DNA of 64,000 nucleotides from Deferribacter desulfuricans SSM1 (GCF_000010985.1 NC_013939.1:897501-961500), one strand, 5' to 3'. Counted from the stretch's first letter, positions 8,399 to 16,386 are shown. The notes: generated by a model from the sequence alone, not told the origin. Numbers and translations are program-made.

Positions 8399-9252
8399 TT
8401 GATTCTAATTTTTACTTTTTCTTCTGCAAATTCTCCAGCCTTAGTATTTTTTTTGCTTATTATCTTGATCCCACGTGTTTTTTCCCCTATTTCTTTTGAT
8501 GAAGATTTTACGAAATAAACACCACCAACTTTTTTTAGATTAATATCTCCCAATTTTTCTGTACTTGCATAGACTATTATTTCTTCATCACCAAATGGTG
8601 GGGTAACTTCTAGTTCAAATCTATCAGGGCCTGATGGTATTTCATAGATTACTCCACCTTGGAAATAATTATTTGTTCTATATGGGTTAGGCAATAGTTG
8701 TATTAAACTTCCATCGGATTGTTTGTATAAGATTCTTGCATAAAAAGGTTTATTTCCTTTTATATAAAGTTTTATTTTTTCCCCTTCTTTATATACCTTT
8801 TTATCAGTCCATACTGAAACTTTTAAAGGAGCAGTAGGTTCATCAAAAACAACTTTTTGAGATATTTTTTTCATAGCTTCTTTATCTGGCATTATTTCTG
8901 CTTTTACATTTACTTTATAACAATCACCAATTCGTGGTGGGTTGTGATCCCATATCCCATTTGATTCTATTATCCTAACTTTTGCATTTGAGTAAGCATT
9001 TATAATATCTTTTTGGAGTTTGCCGTTTTTTATCTTTGTTTCAGATTGAATATAAGTACTAGCTTGCTCAATTGCATTCCTTTTAGCATCTTCAAGAGCA
9101 ATTTTTTCTGTCTGACGCTTTGTTCTGTCTTCTCCAAGACAAGCATAACCATTGGAATCTACTATTATAGATTGTAAAGCATACGATGGTTTAATTGATG
9201 ATATTATTAGGATAATAAATATAATTAAAAGATTTCTTAATTTGATATGCAT
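8395..9252 (-). CDS. Secreted LPP20-like / DUF4384 domain protein
   Basis: The 285-residue protein has an N-terminal signal segment ending near PSYA. An alpha/beta region rich in Ala and Arg (EKIALEDAKRNAIEQAS) resembles the LPP20/FlgT-N fold. A DUF4384-type domain follows (about 145-235), with VYKEGEKIKLYIKGNKPFY and the conserved LLPNPY. DUF4384 domains are commonly fused or adjacent to caspase-like proteases, which agrees with its partner gene here. It probably forms an exported complex with the protease or presents substrate (inference). A GGAG site lies about 13 bp upstream of the ATG, which is rather far. Confidence 0.78.
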   Translation of the reverse strand: MHIKLRNLLIIFIILIISSIKPSYALQSIIVDSNGYACLGEDRTKRQTEKIALEDAKRNAIEQASTYIQSETKIKNGKLQKDIINAYSNAKVRIIESNGIWDHNPPRIGDCYKVNVKAEIMPDKEAMKKISQKVVFDEPTAPLKVSVWTDKKVYKEGEKIKLYIKGNKPFYARILYKQSDGSLIQLLPNPYRTNNYFQGGVIYEIPSGPDRFELEVTPPFGDEEIIVYASTEKLGDINLKKVGGVYFVKSSSKEIGEKTRGIKIISKKNTKAGEFAEEKVKIRIK

Positions 9253-9279
9253 AAGATTTTTATCTCCATTTTTTCTTTT

Positions 9280-9309
9280 ATTATATCATAAATAGGTTTG
9301 GAATGCTAA
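9280..9309 (-). promoter_or_regulatory. Possible promoter of the caspase operon
   Basis: A perfect minus-strand -10 TATAAT (complement of 9280-9285) lies 28 bp before the start. The best -35 is TTAGCA, 18 bp further up and only 4 of 6. From 9310 to 9583 the sequence is AT-rich and shows no gene or clear motif. Confidence 0.4.
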
Positions 9310-9583
9310 TGATTGAATAAAAATTTTTCATAAATGAAGCCCATATTATCAAATGAAGACAATATATTTATGCATTATTTATTAATAACAAACAATACTT
9401 TTAACTTACTATTTTTACTTTTACAATTATAATTTAGGGATATTATGCTTATTTGACTAGCAGATTCAAAAATTATGTCCTATGTAGTATAGAAAATAGT
9501 GTTCTTTAGATACTTATGTTAGTATTCAATATTTTTTCATAATTTAATATCATAGTCTCATAAAATTCTTCTTGTTTTTATAG

Positions 9584-9637
9584 TTGACAAACTTTTTAAA
9601 AAAACTACATTAAGTAGAAACAAACCGACTGGTCGGT
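9584..9637 (+). promoter_or_regulatory. tetR promoter and TetR-type operator
   Basis: A -35 TTGACA (9584-9589) is followed 16 bp later by TACATT (9606-9611). Across the expected start point lies ACCGACTGGTCGGT (9624-9637), a palindrome with perfect 6-bp arms ACCGAC/GTCGGT typical of TetR/AcrR operators. It precedes the regulator gene by 14 bp, so autorepression of the two-gene operon is likely. Confidence 0.72.
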
Positions 9638-9651
9638 ATTAGGGGTTTAAT

Positions 9652-10245
9652 ATGGTGAAAACAGAAAAAAATACAAAAGAGCTTATTTTAGAAAAAACCA
9701 TTGAGATGATTCATTTAAAAGGTGTTCAGGACACAAGCATAAATGAATTATGTCAAGTAACAGGTATATCAAAAGGTGGGATATTCTTTTATTTTAAGAA
9801 TAAACAAGAATTAGTTATGGAAGCGCTGAAATATTATGAGAATAAATTTTTAAAATTTATAGAAGATAATTTAGTGGGAGATACTGCGTTTGATAAATTG
9901 TATAGTCTCTTTAATCAAATTATTTTGTTACATCATTCAAGGAACTTTAAAGGTGGATGCGTCTTAGGTAATAGTGCGTTGGAATTGGCTGATAAAGATG
10001 AAGATGTATCAGAAGTGTTAAAAGGAATTTTTTATAAATGGAGTAAGACAATTTCTAATATTTTGAGTGAAGGGGTTAAAAAAGGGGAAATAAGTGATGA
10101 AATAGACTCTGATTCTTTAGCATTTTCCATTATTTCAGCTGTAGAAGGTGGTATCATGCTATCAAAACTAAATAAAAATTCATATTATTTAATAAATGCA
10201 ATAAAACTAGTTGTAAACCAACTGGAATCAATAAGGAGGCAGTAA
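9652..10245 (+). CDS. TetR/AcrR family transcriptional regulator
   Basis: The 197-residue protein has an N-terminal helix-turn-helix (SINELCQVTGISKGGIFFYF, about residues 24-43) characteristic of TetR repressors. A C-terminal ligand domain is compatible with the NemR/AcuR-like C-terminal family (GGCVLGNSALELAD). An ACCGAC/GTCGGT operator overlaps its own promoter. The stop codon overlaps the start of the peroxiredoxin-like gene (TAATG), so both are co-transcribed and probably induced by an electrophile or oxidant; that inducer is inferred. C103 of the GGC motif could be a redox sensor. Confidence 0.9.
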   Translation: MVKTEKNTKELILEKTIEMIHLKGVQDTSINELCQVTGISKGGIFFYFKNKQELVMEALKYYENKFLKFIEDNLVGDTAFDKLYSLFNQIILLHHSRNFKGGCVLGNSALELADKDEDVSEVLKGIFYKWSKTISNILSEGVKKGEISDEIDSDSLAFSIISAVEGGIMLSKLNKNSYYLINAIKLVVNQLESIRRQ

Positions 10246-10892
10246 TGACATTAAAAGAGATAATTGAGAATTTTAAAAAAGAAAGACTCTCACAACTTCC
10301 AGATAATGTGAAGGTTATCATGATGAAAGCTACAGAGGATCTTATTAATAGTGGGATAGAAGAGCAGTTGCCTAAGGTAGGAGAGAAAATATTTGACTTT
10401 ACTCTTCCAAATTATGATGGAAAAGAGGTTAGACTTGGTGAGTTGCTTGAAGATGGGCCTGTTGTATTGAATTTTTATAGAGGTGGCTGGTGTCCATATT
10501 GTAATCTTCAGCTAAATTATCTACAAAGCAGATTAGATGATTTCAAAAAGTATGGAACTGTCCTTGTGGCTGTTTTACCTGAGTTGCCTAACATGGCAGC
10601 ATCTACAGTTGATAGACATTCGATAAAGTTTTATGTTTTGTTAGATATGGATAATAAGGTTGCAAAAAGGTTGGGGCTTGTGTTTAAACTGCCTGATGAA
10701 GTTGTATCCATTTATAAAAAGTTGGGACATGATTTAGAAAAGTATAATGGGAATGATAAATATGAAATACCAGTACCAGCAACATTTGTAATAGATAAAG
10801 ACTTTACAATTAGATATTCATTTGGAAAAGCTGATTACACTCAAAGGGCAGAGCCAGATGACATCATAGAAGTATTAAAAACATTGCAGTAA
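10245..10892 (+). CDS. Peroxiredoxin-like (AhpC/TSA fold) thiol protein
   Basis: The 215-residue protein has a thioredoxin fold with NFYRGGWCPYCNLQLNYLQ. It therefore carries a CxxC (WCPYC) where classical peroxiredoxins have a single peroxidatic Cys. This marks the peroxiredoxin-like subfamily found widely in bacteria, presumably a thiol peroxidase or reductase. An N-terminal helical extension (about 45 residues) precedes the fold. It starts on the last base of the TetR stop codon. Confidence 0.85.
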   Translation: MTLKEIIENFKKERLSQLPDNVKVIMMKATEDLINSGIEEQLPKVGEKIFDFTLPNYDGKEVRLGELLEDGPVVLNFYRGGWCPYCNLQLNYLQSRLDDFKKYGTVLVAVLPELPNMAASTVDRHSIKFYVLLDMDNKVAKRLGLVFKLPDEVVSIYKKLGHDLEKYNGNDKYEIPVPATFVIDKDFTIRYSFGKADYTQRAEPDDIIEVLKTLQ

Positions 10893-10900
10893 ATAAATAT

Positions 10901-10978
10901 AGAGATTGCATCAATTTTGCTAACAAATTTAGTTTTGTGAATTTTGTAAAGTGAAAGTTTTGAAGCAATCTCTTTTTT
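10901..10978 (+). terminator. Long-loop terminator after the peroxiredoxin-like gene
   Basis: AGAGATTGC (10901-10909) pairs with GCAATCTCT (10965-10973) and is followed by a T-run (10973-10978). The loop is long (55 nt), so the terminator call is moderate. The 3' arm GAAGCAATCTCT is the exact complement of 57491-57502 in the REP-like element, so this may be a decayed dispersed repeat. Confidence 0.5.
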
Positions 10979-11009
10979 ACTACTAAAAAATTATTATTGT
11001 GAGGTATCT

Positions 11010-11689
11010 ATGAGATCTTCTAAAATAATTGCTTTTGATATTTATGGAACATTAATTGACACAAAAGGAATTTTTAATCAAATATTAAGATTGGTCAAAG
11101 ATGAAGAGCTAGCTCTAAATGTAGTTGATATGTGGAGACAGAAACAACTTGAGTATTCTTTTAGAAGAGGTTTAATGAGAAATTATGTGGATTTTTCAAT
11201 ATGTACTAAGCAGGCTCTTGAGTATGTAATAAAGTATTACAATCTTGATTTATCAGAAGTTGAAATTAAAAACTTATTAGATATTTACAAAGAATTACCT
11301 GTCTTTTCTGATGTAAAGATATCATTAGATAAAATAAAAGAAAACAACATAAGAATGTATGCCTTTTCCAATGGAAAGCCTGATGATTTGGTGGAGTTAT
11401 TGAAATTTAATGGGATAATTAATTATTTTGATGATATTATAAGTGTTGATCCAGTAAAAAGTTTTAAGCCTGATCCAGCTGTTTATTTGTATCTATTGAG
11501 AAAAACTAATGGTTATCATGCAAATGTATATATGGTTCCTCAAACCCTTTTGATGTAATAGGGGCTAAAAATGCTGGGTTATTTTCTGTCTGGGTAAATA
11601 GAGATAAGAAAGGTGTTTGTGATCCTTGGGAAATAGAGCCAGATTTTAAGATATCCTGCATGAATAAGCTCATAGATGTTATATTGTGA
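11010..11689 (+). pseudogene. Haloacid dehalogenase (type II, HAD superfamily), frameshifted
   Basis: The first frame (11010-11558, 182 residues) carries HAD motif I (FDIYGTLIDT), motif II (FSNGKP) and motif III (KSFKPDPAVY), then ends early. The next frame continues exactly where family homology should, with SNPFDVIGAKNAGLFSVWVN, and stops at 11687-11689. A single missing T near 11536-11538 (GTT CCT in place of GTT TCC TCA) accounts for both. Repaired, the product would be about 226 residues, normal for L-2-haloacid dehalogenases. Motif IV would be lost in the truncated product, so it is probably inactive unless the shift is a sequencing error. Confidence 0.82.
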
Positions 11690-11703
11690 GATCTTTATTA
11701 TAA

Positions 11704-11820
11704 TTGACAGCTCATAAGATGTATTTAAAAAATAATAAAAATCAAGTAATAACGGCACAAAAATTAGGTATTTCAAGAAATACTTTAAGAAAAATATTAA
11801 GTTTTAGTAAAAACAGTTAG
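11704..11820 (+). pseudogene. Remnant of Fis-type helix-turn-helix (NtrC-family C-terminus)
   Basis: An open stretch with an internal ATG at 11719 encodes ITAQKLGISRNTLRKIL close to its end. That is the Fis/HTH_8 recognition module found at the C-terminus of sigma-54 activators. No AAA+ domain or receiver precedes it; a stop at 11701-11703 closes the frame. It is most simply a deletion remnant of an enhancer-binding protein gene, though a 33-residue free-standing peptide cannot be excluded. Confidence 0.5.
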
Positions 11821-11846
11821 CAGTTATGAATATTCTCATAACTGCT
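11819..11846. terminator. Hairpin between HAD/HTH remnant and merA
   Basis: AGCAGTTATGA (11819-11829) and TCATAACTGCT (11836-11846) form a perfect 11-bp stem with a 6-nt loop, 17 bp after the end of merA. T-runs on either side are poor, so it may work as a bidirectional transcript-end structure rather than a canonical terminator. Confidence 0.6.
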
Positions 11847-11863
11847 AATAATACAAACAATTA

Positions 11864-13489
11864 TTATTCGGCACAGCATGAAAGCTTTGAAACATCTTTG
11901 ATGAAAGTTTGTGCACATAATTTTATTGATTCAGAAAGGGTGGGATAAACGTCAGTCATTTTGATAACATCGTTTATAGTAAGCCCATATTTTACTAAAA
12001 ATACTGCTTTGTGGATTATATCAGCTGCATCAAAACCACAAATATGAATACCTAAAATCCTTTTATTTTTTTTATCAACTACTATTTTCACTGTTCCATT
12101 AACTTTTTTCATTGCTTGAGCTCTTGGAACCATATCAAAATATAAAACTCTATATTCTGCGTCAATTTTCTTTTCTAAAGCTTGTTTGAACGTTAAACCA
12201 ACACTTGAAATTTCAGGTTCTGTAAAAATAGCATGTGGAATGGATAAATAATCAACTTTTCTTTTATTGCCTAAAATTGCGTTTTCACCAGCTATTCCAC
12301 CTTCTAAAGCTGCAGTAGTAACCAACATTAATCCACCAATACAATCACCTGCAGCATATATTTTTTGGTTTGTTGTTTGCATGAATCTATTAACTTTAAT
12401 AAAACCTCTTTCATCAGTTTCAACATTTACATTTTTTAATTCTAATTTATCCGTATTAGGTTTTCTACCTGTTGCAAGCAATAGGTCAGTTCCTCTAATA
12501 CTATTTTTTACTCCATTTATTTCTACTTCTATTTCTATTTCATCATTTGTCCTATAAATATTAATGACCTTAGCAGAGGTATAAATATTCATCCCTTCTT
12601 TTTGTAAAGCATCTTTTAAAACTGATCGAATTTCTGGCTCTTCGTTAAACGCAATATCAGACAATGCTTCGATAATTGTAACTTTAGAACCAAATCTCAG
12701 AAAAATTTGTCCAAGTTCTAATCCAACTGCACTACCACCAATAATTAATAAGTGCTTTGGTAAATAATTAATGTTTAAAATTTCATTATTTGTCATATAG
12801 TTAATGTTATCTAATCCTTTTATAGGAGGGATTAAAGGTCTTGCTCCTGATGCTATTACAACTTTATTATATGTTAGTTTCTCATTATTTATTTTTATAA
12901 CTCCATCAGATATAAACTCAGCAACACCTTTTTTGTATTCAATAGATTTGTAAGAATCCAAAACATTCCAATATTTCTCTTTTCTTAACTCATCTAACAA
13001 TTTGTTCTTTTCATTAATAATAAGTTCTAGATCCAATCTTTTTTGTAACAACTCAATACCTTTAAAAGGGTTTGATTTTGGTGTAAAATAAGTTTTTGCT
13101 ATATCGATTAGGTGCTTGGTGGGGACGCAGCCTCTATTTAAACAAGTTCCTCCTATAACGTCATTCTCTATGATTAGTGCTTTACCACCCAATTCAGATA
13201 CTTTTATAGCAGCAGCAAAACCAGCTGAACCTCCCCCTACAATTATAAGATCGTATACATGATCTTTAGAAATATAAACATCTTTTTCAATGCTTATTTT
13301 TTCAGCCTTATATCCTGCTTTTTCAATAACTTTAATAATTTTATTAACATCACTATTCCCTTCAATTTCAGCATATCCTTGTGGAAAATAAATATTTACT
13401 TTTTCAACATCTTCAAGACCTTCAACTGCTTTTTTAATAGTTTTAGCACAATGTTGACAAGTCATACCAATTATTCTCAATCTAATCAT
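11864..13489 (-). CDS. merA: Mercuric reductase with N-terminal HMA domain
   Basis: The 541-residue flavoprotein reduces Hg(II) to Hg(0) with NADPH in the cytoplasm. It has an N-terminal heavy-metal-associated domain (GMTCQHC, C11/C14), an FAD-binding GGGSAGFAAA at about 86-94, the redox pair C116/C121 in GGTCLNRGCVPTK, an NAD(P) site (IIGGSAVGLELGQ), and the C-terminal vicinal cysteines C538-C539 that deliver Hg to the active site. All diagnostic cysteines are present, which separates it from dihydrolipoamide dehydrogenase. It follows merT by 24 bp. No merP gene is seen; the HMA domain may take its role. Confidence 0.96.
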   Translation of the reverse strand: MIRLRIIGMTCQHCAKTIKKAVEGLEDVEKVNIYFPQGYAEIEGNSDVNKIIKVIEKAGYKAEKISIEKDVYISKDHVYDLIIVGGGSAGFAAAIKVSELGGKALIIENDVIGGTCLNRGCVPTKHLIDIAKTYFTPKSNPFKGIELLQKRLDLELIINEKNKLLDELRKEKYWNVLDSYKSIEYKKGVAEFISDGVIKINNEKLTYNKVVIASGARPLIPPIKGLDNINYMTNNEILNINYLPKHLLIIGGSAVGLELGQIFLRFGSKVTIIEALSDIAFNEEPEIRSVLKDALQKEGMNIYTSAKVINIYRTNDEIEIEVEINGVKNSIRGTDLLLATGRKPNTDKLELKNVNVETDERGFIKVNRFMQTTNQKIYAAGDCIGGLMLVTTAALEGGIAGENAILGNKRKVDYLSIPHAIFTEPEISSVGLTFKQALEKKIDAEYRVLYFDMVPRAQAMKKVNGTVKIVVDKKNKRILGIHICGFDAADIIHKAVFLVKYGLTINDVIKMTDVYPTLSESIKLCAQTFIKDVSKLSCCAE

Positions 13490-13513
13490 GGTTTATTACC
13501 TCCTTATTAATAT

Positions 13514-13885
13514 TTAAAAAATTAGTGGTAAAATATACGGATAAAAGGTCGCAACAATCAGTAAAAACAACGAAATCCATGTTATGATTTTTGAAAATTT
13601 GTTTAATTTATTTTCTTTACAGGCACAATTTATTGATGGTTTATTAAATATTTTTCTTTTAATCCAATTTTTCAGATAAAGGCTATATATAGAATAACCC
13701 ACAGATAAATAACCAATACCAAGAAATAACCATCTATAAGCTTCTAAATTTGAAAAAAAGCCACCAGCACTACCTAAAGAAATTCCAAAAATCACTAAAA
13801 GAGTAGGAAGTATACAGCAGGAAGCACCAAGCAGTGCAGCCAATGTCCCAATTGTTCCACTTATTGTTTCTTTATTTATAGACAT
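13514..13885 (-). CDS. merT: MerT-like mercuric ion transporter
   Basis: The 123-residue protein has three predicted membrane helices. The first contains a vicinal cysteine pair (GASCCILP), the hallmark of MerT, and a cytoplasmic loop has a second pair (NCACKEN). It would carry Hg(II) across the inner membrane to MerA. It begins about 30 bp downstream of a MerR-type promoter and is co-transcribed with merA. Confidence 0.88.
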   Translation of the reverse strand: MSINKETISGTIGTLAALLGASCCILPTLLVIFGISLGSAGGFFSNLEAYRWLFLGIGYLSVGYSIYSLYLKNWIKRKIFNKPSINCACKENKLNKFSKIITWISLFLLIVATFYPYILPLIF

Positions 13886-13916
13886 ATAAAACCTCCTATT
13901 TTGGTTTATATAGTTA

Positions 13917-13947
13917 ATTTAAGGCCTGTAGTATACTACAGAGTCAA
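13917..13947 (-). promoter_or_regulatory. MerR-type operator/promoter of merTA (19-bp spacer)
   Basis: On the minus strand a -35 TTGACT (complement of 13942-13947) and -10 TTAAAT (complement of 13917-13922) are separated by exactly 19 bp, the overlong spacer diagnostic of MerR-family promoters. The spacer contains the perfect 16-bp palindrome CTGTAGTATACTACAG (13926-13941). This is the expected site for the mercury-responsive MerR encoded just upstream. Confidence 0.88.
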
Positions 13948-13959
13948 GGATTTATTTGA

Positions 13960-14354
13960 TTATTCTTCTAATTTTTTAATAATAGGACACTTAGATATGG
14001 GATTTCCGCTTTTACAATAATTAATCAATTCTAATAGAATTTCTTCTTTTTTTTGCAAAGCGCATAATTTTTCTTGGATATTTCTTAGTTTTTTCTCTGC
14101 TATTTTTTTATTTCTAAACATGTACTTGTATCATCTAAACTGAGTTCTAAGAGCTCTTTTATTTCTTTTAATGTAAAACCTAATTCTTTAGATTTCTTAA
14201 TAAATTGAAGTTTAGTCACATCTTCTTCTGAAAATAATCTATAATTAGATTTTGACCTTTTTGGTTTTAATAAGCCTATTTGCTCGTAATACCTGATTGT
14301 CTCTAAATTTACTCCTACTATTTTTGCAAGTTGACCGCGTTTTAAATATGTCAT
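13960..14354 (-). pseudogene. merR: Mercuric resistance regulator MerR, frame interrupted at a slippery A7
   Basis: The zero frame (14100-14354) gives 84 residues: the MerR winged helix (RGQLAKIVGVNLETIRYYEQ) and the start of the dimer helix with C79, ending ATA AAA AAA TAG. A -1 shift on A-AAA-AAA (14103-14109) continues as IAEKKLRNIQEKL to a stop at 13960-13962. The result is a 131-residue protein with C79, C114 and C123. Their spacing (35 and 9) equals that of the three Hg ligands C82, C117 and C126 of Tn501 MerR. The gene is thus either recently broken by loss of one A, miscalled, or expressed by frameshifting or transcriptional slippage. It follows the PLP enzyme gene by 14 bp and probably shares its transcript. 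Confidence 0.88.
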
Positions 14355-14368
14355 TTAATCTCTTCTTA

Positions 14369-15529
14369 TTAAATATTCTTAACTGATTGCTTGATCTTTT
14401 TTATAGCGTTTACTACTTTCTTTTGAGAGGTTGCTATATTCATTCTCATAAATAAAGCTCCTTCACGACCAAACCAATGTCCTGCATTCATAGCAACCTT
14501 TGAATTCTCAGTGATGTGCTTAAACATTATTTCGCTATCTTTAAAAACATTTCTAAAATCTAGCCACACCTGGTAAGTTGCTTCTGGTTTAATTAAATTA
14601 ATTTGAGAAGATTCTAATTCATTTATTATACTGTTAACATTAGTTTCAATTATTTTTATTACTTCTTTTAGCCAAGATTTACCATATTTATAAGCAGTTT
14701 CTAAAGCAACTCGCGTAAGAGCATTTGTTGTTCCTAAATTATATTTTTTTAGCATTTTCAATACATTTTCTCTAATATTTTCATTTGGAATTATCGCCAT
14801 TGAATCAGAAATCCCACAAAGATTAAATGTCTTTGCTTCTGAAGTACAAACTACAATTTTATCATAGGTATCTATAAAGTGTAATGCTGAAGTAAACTTA
14901 TTATCATATAAAATAATATCTTTATGAATTTCATCTGAAATAAGTATGGTGTTATTTTCTTTACAAAGATCAACAATACGTTTTAACTCTTTCTTAGACC
15001 AAACACGACCTACAGGGTTATGTGGATTACAAATTATTAAAGCTTTATTATTTGTTGATTTTACTTTTTCCTCTAAGTCGTCGAAATCAATTTTATATTT
15101 GCTGTCAATTAAGATAAGTGGATTTTTTATAATACTGCGTTCTGTTTTCCGAATTACATCTTTAAAGCCCATAAAAACTGGTGGTTGTATAATTATTCCA
15201 TCACCTTTATTAGTAAAAATTTCTATCAATATAGTTAGTGTTGTAGTAATACTTGGGCTGAAAATTATTTCATCCTTTTTTAGATTAATTCCATATTCAT
15301 TTAAATACCAAACTTTTTGAGCATTATAAAAAGATTCTGGTCTATATTCATAACCAAAACTTGAGCTTTGAATCCTTTCAATTAAGGCATTTTGAATAGG
15401 TTTGGCAATTTCAAATTCCATGTCAGCAATCCAAAAAGGTTCAATATTTGTATATCCAAATAATGATTTCAACATAGTTGGATTTGTTTTAGTTAAAGGT
15501 AAATTATATAACTTTTTATCAATATTCAT
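14369..15529 (-). CDS. MalY/PatB-type PLP enzyme (cystathionine beta-lyase / C-S lyase-like)
   Basis: The 386-residue fold-type I aminotransferase-family protein has the MalY/PatB signatures: FWIADMEFEIAKPIQ near residue 31, the ICNPHNPVGRVW loop, LISDEIHKDI with the PLP-binding Asp, and the Schiff-base Lys in SEAKTFNLCG. Such enzymes release pyruvate, ammonia and a thiol or sulfide from cystathionine or cysteine conjugates. The gene lies directly upstream of merR in the same orientation, so sulfide or thiol release may be tied to mercury response, which is inference from position alone. A plain aromatic/Asp aminotransferase is less likely. Confidence 0.82.
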   Translation of the reverse strand: MNIDKKLYNLPLTKTNPTMLKSLFGYTNIEPFWIADMEFEIAKPIQNALIERIQSSSFGYEYRPESFYNAQKVWYLNEYGINLKKDEIIFSPSITTTLTILIEIFTNKGDGIIIQPPVFMGFKDVIRKTERSIIKNPLILIDSKYKIDFDDLEEKVKSTNNKALIICNPHNPVGRVWSKKELKRIVDLCKENNTILISDEIHKDIILYDNKFTSALHFIDTYDKIVVCTSEAKTFNLCGISDSMAIIPNENIRENVLKMLKKYNLGTTNALTRVALETAYKYGKSWLKEVIKIIETNVNSIINELESSQINLIKPEATYQVWLDFRNVFKDSEIMFKHITENSKVAMNAGHWFGREGALFMRMNIATSQKKVVNAIKKIKQSVKNI

Positions 15530-15719
15530 AATAACTCCTCAAATACAAGGTGATTTAGATTGATTTTAATATAATCCTTGATATAAAAAAAGTGTATAAA
15601 TAATTTAAGATTTTCTCAAAATCAAAATAATGTAATATACATAAATTATGCATAAGGTTTAAAAAATATAAATCTATTTTTAAACAAATTTTTTTATTCT
15701 AAAATATTTATTTTTTTAT

Positions 15720-15837
15720 TGTGTAAATTTTACACATAATTGTAACCTTATTACACAGCTTAAATTAACATCATATTACTAAGTCTTTGAATTATCAATA
15801 AGTTAAGAATATTTGGCACATTGGCACACACTATGCT
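15720..15837 (+). promoter_or_regulatory. Sigma-54 (-24/-12) promoter with upstream palindromic activator sites
   Basis: TGGCACACACTATGCT (15822-15837) has the invariant GG-N10-GC of sigma-54 promoters; an overlapping TGGCAC sits at 15814-15819. About 85-100 bp upstream is a perfect 8-1-8 palindrome, TGTGTAAATTTTACACA (15720-15736), and just after it a related TGTAA-N5-TTACA (15741-15755). That is the usual place for an enhancer-binding protein. The rest of the gap 15530-15719 is AT-rich without a gene. Confidence 0.7.
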
Positions 15838-15890
15838 TATACGATAAGTGATTTCGCTTATAAGTAACAAAAAATAAAGGAGGTAGAACG

Positions 15891-16340
15891 ATGAAAAAAC
15901 TTTTAATTTTAGGAGCAATTGTAGTATTTGGAGCAACTTTGGCATTTGCCCATGGCCCTTGGTATGGCAGAGGATATGGGATGGGGCCTGGAATGATGGG
16001 ACCTGGATACGGTTATCAGGGTGATGGTTATGGCCCAGGTATGATGAGAGGATATGGCAGAGGCTTTGGACCTGGATATTGTATGGGATATGGCCCAAAT
16101 TATCAGGGTGAAGTGAAGCAGATTACTGAAGAAGATGCTAAAAAAGCAGTGGAAAAAGTATTAAAAGAAAATTTTAAAGGTTATAAGATTAAAGAGGTAG
16201 AAAAGTTTAGAATGCCAATGGGAACAATGTATGAAGTGGATGTAGTCGATGCAGCAGGTAACAAGTTTGAATTCCATGTAAATCCATGGGGCAATGTGAT
16301 GGGACCTTTCCCAGATAATTTTGATAAGGACAATGATTAA
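15891..16340 (+). CDS. Periplasmic Gly/Tyr/Met-rich protein with PepSY-like C-terminus
   Basis: The 149-residue precursor has a clear signal peptide (MKKLLILGAIVVFGATLAFA, cleavage before HGPWY). A low-complexity stretch follows (about 21-70) of repeated GYG, GPGMM and MGPGY units rich in Met and Tyr. The C-terminal 75 residues (EEDAKKAVEKVLKENFKGYKIKEVE, then YEVDVVDAAGNKFEFHVNPWG) resemble a PepSY-type fold. A Met/His-rich exported protein behind a sigma-54 promoter recalls the ZraP metal-stress system in logic but not in sequence. A metal-binding role is inferred. A GGAGG site lies 7 bp upstream of the ATG. Confidence 0.75.
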   Translation: MKKLLILGAIVVFGATLAFAHGPWYGRGYGMGPGMMGPGYGYQGDGYGPGMMRGYGRGFGPGYCMGYGPNYQGEVKQITEEDAKKAVEKVLKENFKGYKIKEVEKFRMPMGTMYEVDVVDAAGNKFEFHVNPWGNVMGPFPDNFDKDND

Positions 16341-16341
16341 T

Positions 16342-16369
16342 AAGAGGGGTTAATCCCCTCTTTTTTTTT
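16342..16369 (+). terminator. Rho-independent terminator
   Basis: AAGAGGGG (16342-16349) and CCCCTCTT (16355-16362) form an 8-bp stem with a TTAAT loop, followed by an unbroken T-run to 16369. It separates the periplasmic protein gene from the SHOCT gene, which begins 17 bp later and so may depend on read-through. Confidence 0.9.
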
Positions 16370-16386
16370 AAAAAAAAGGGAAAATT

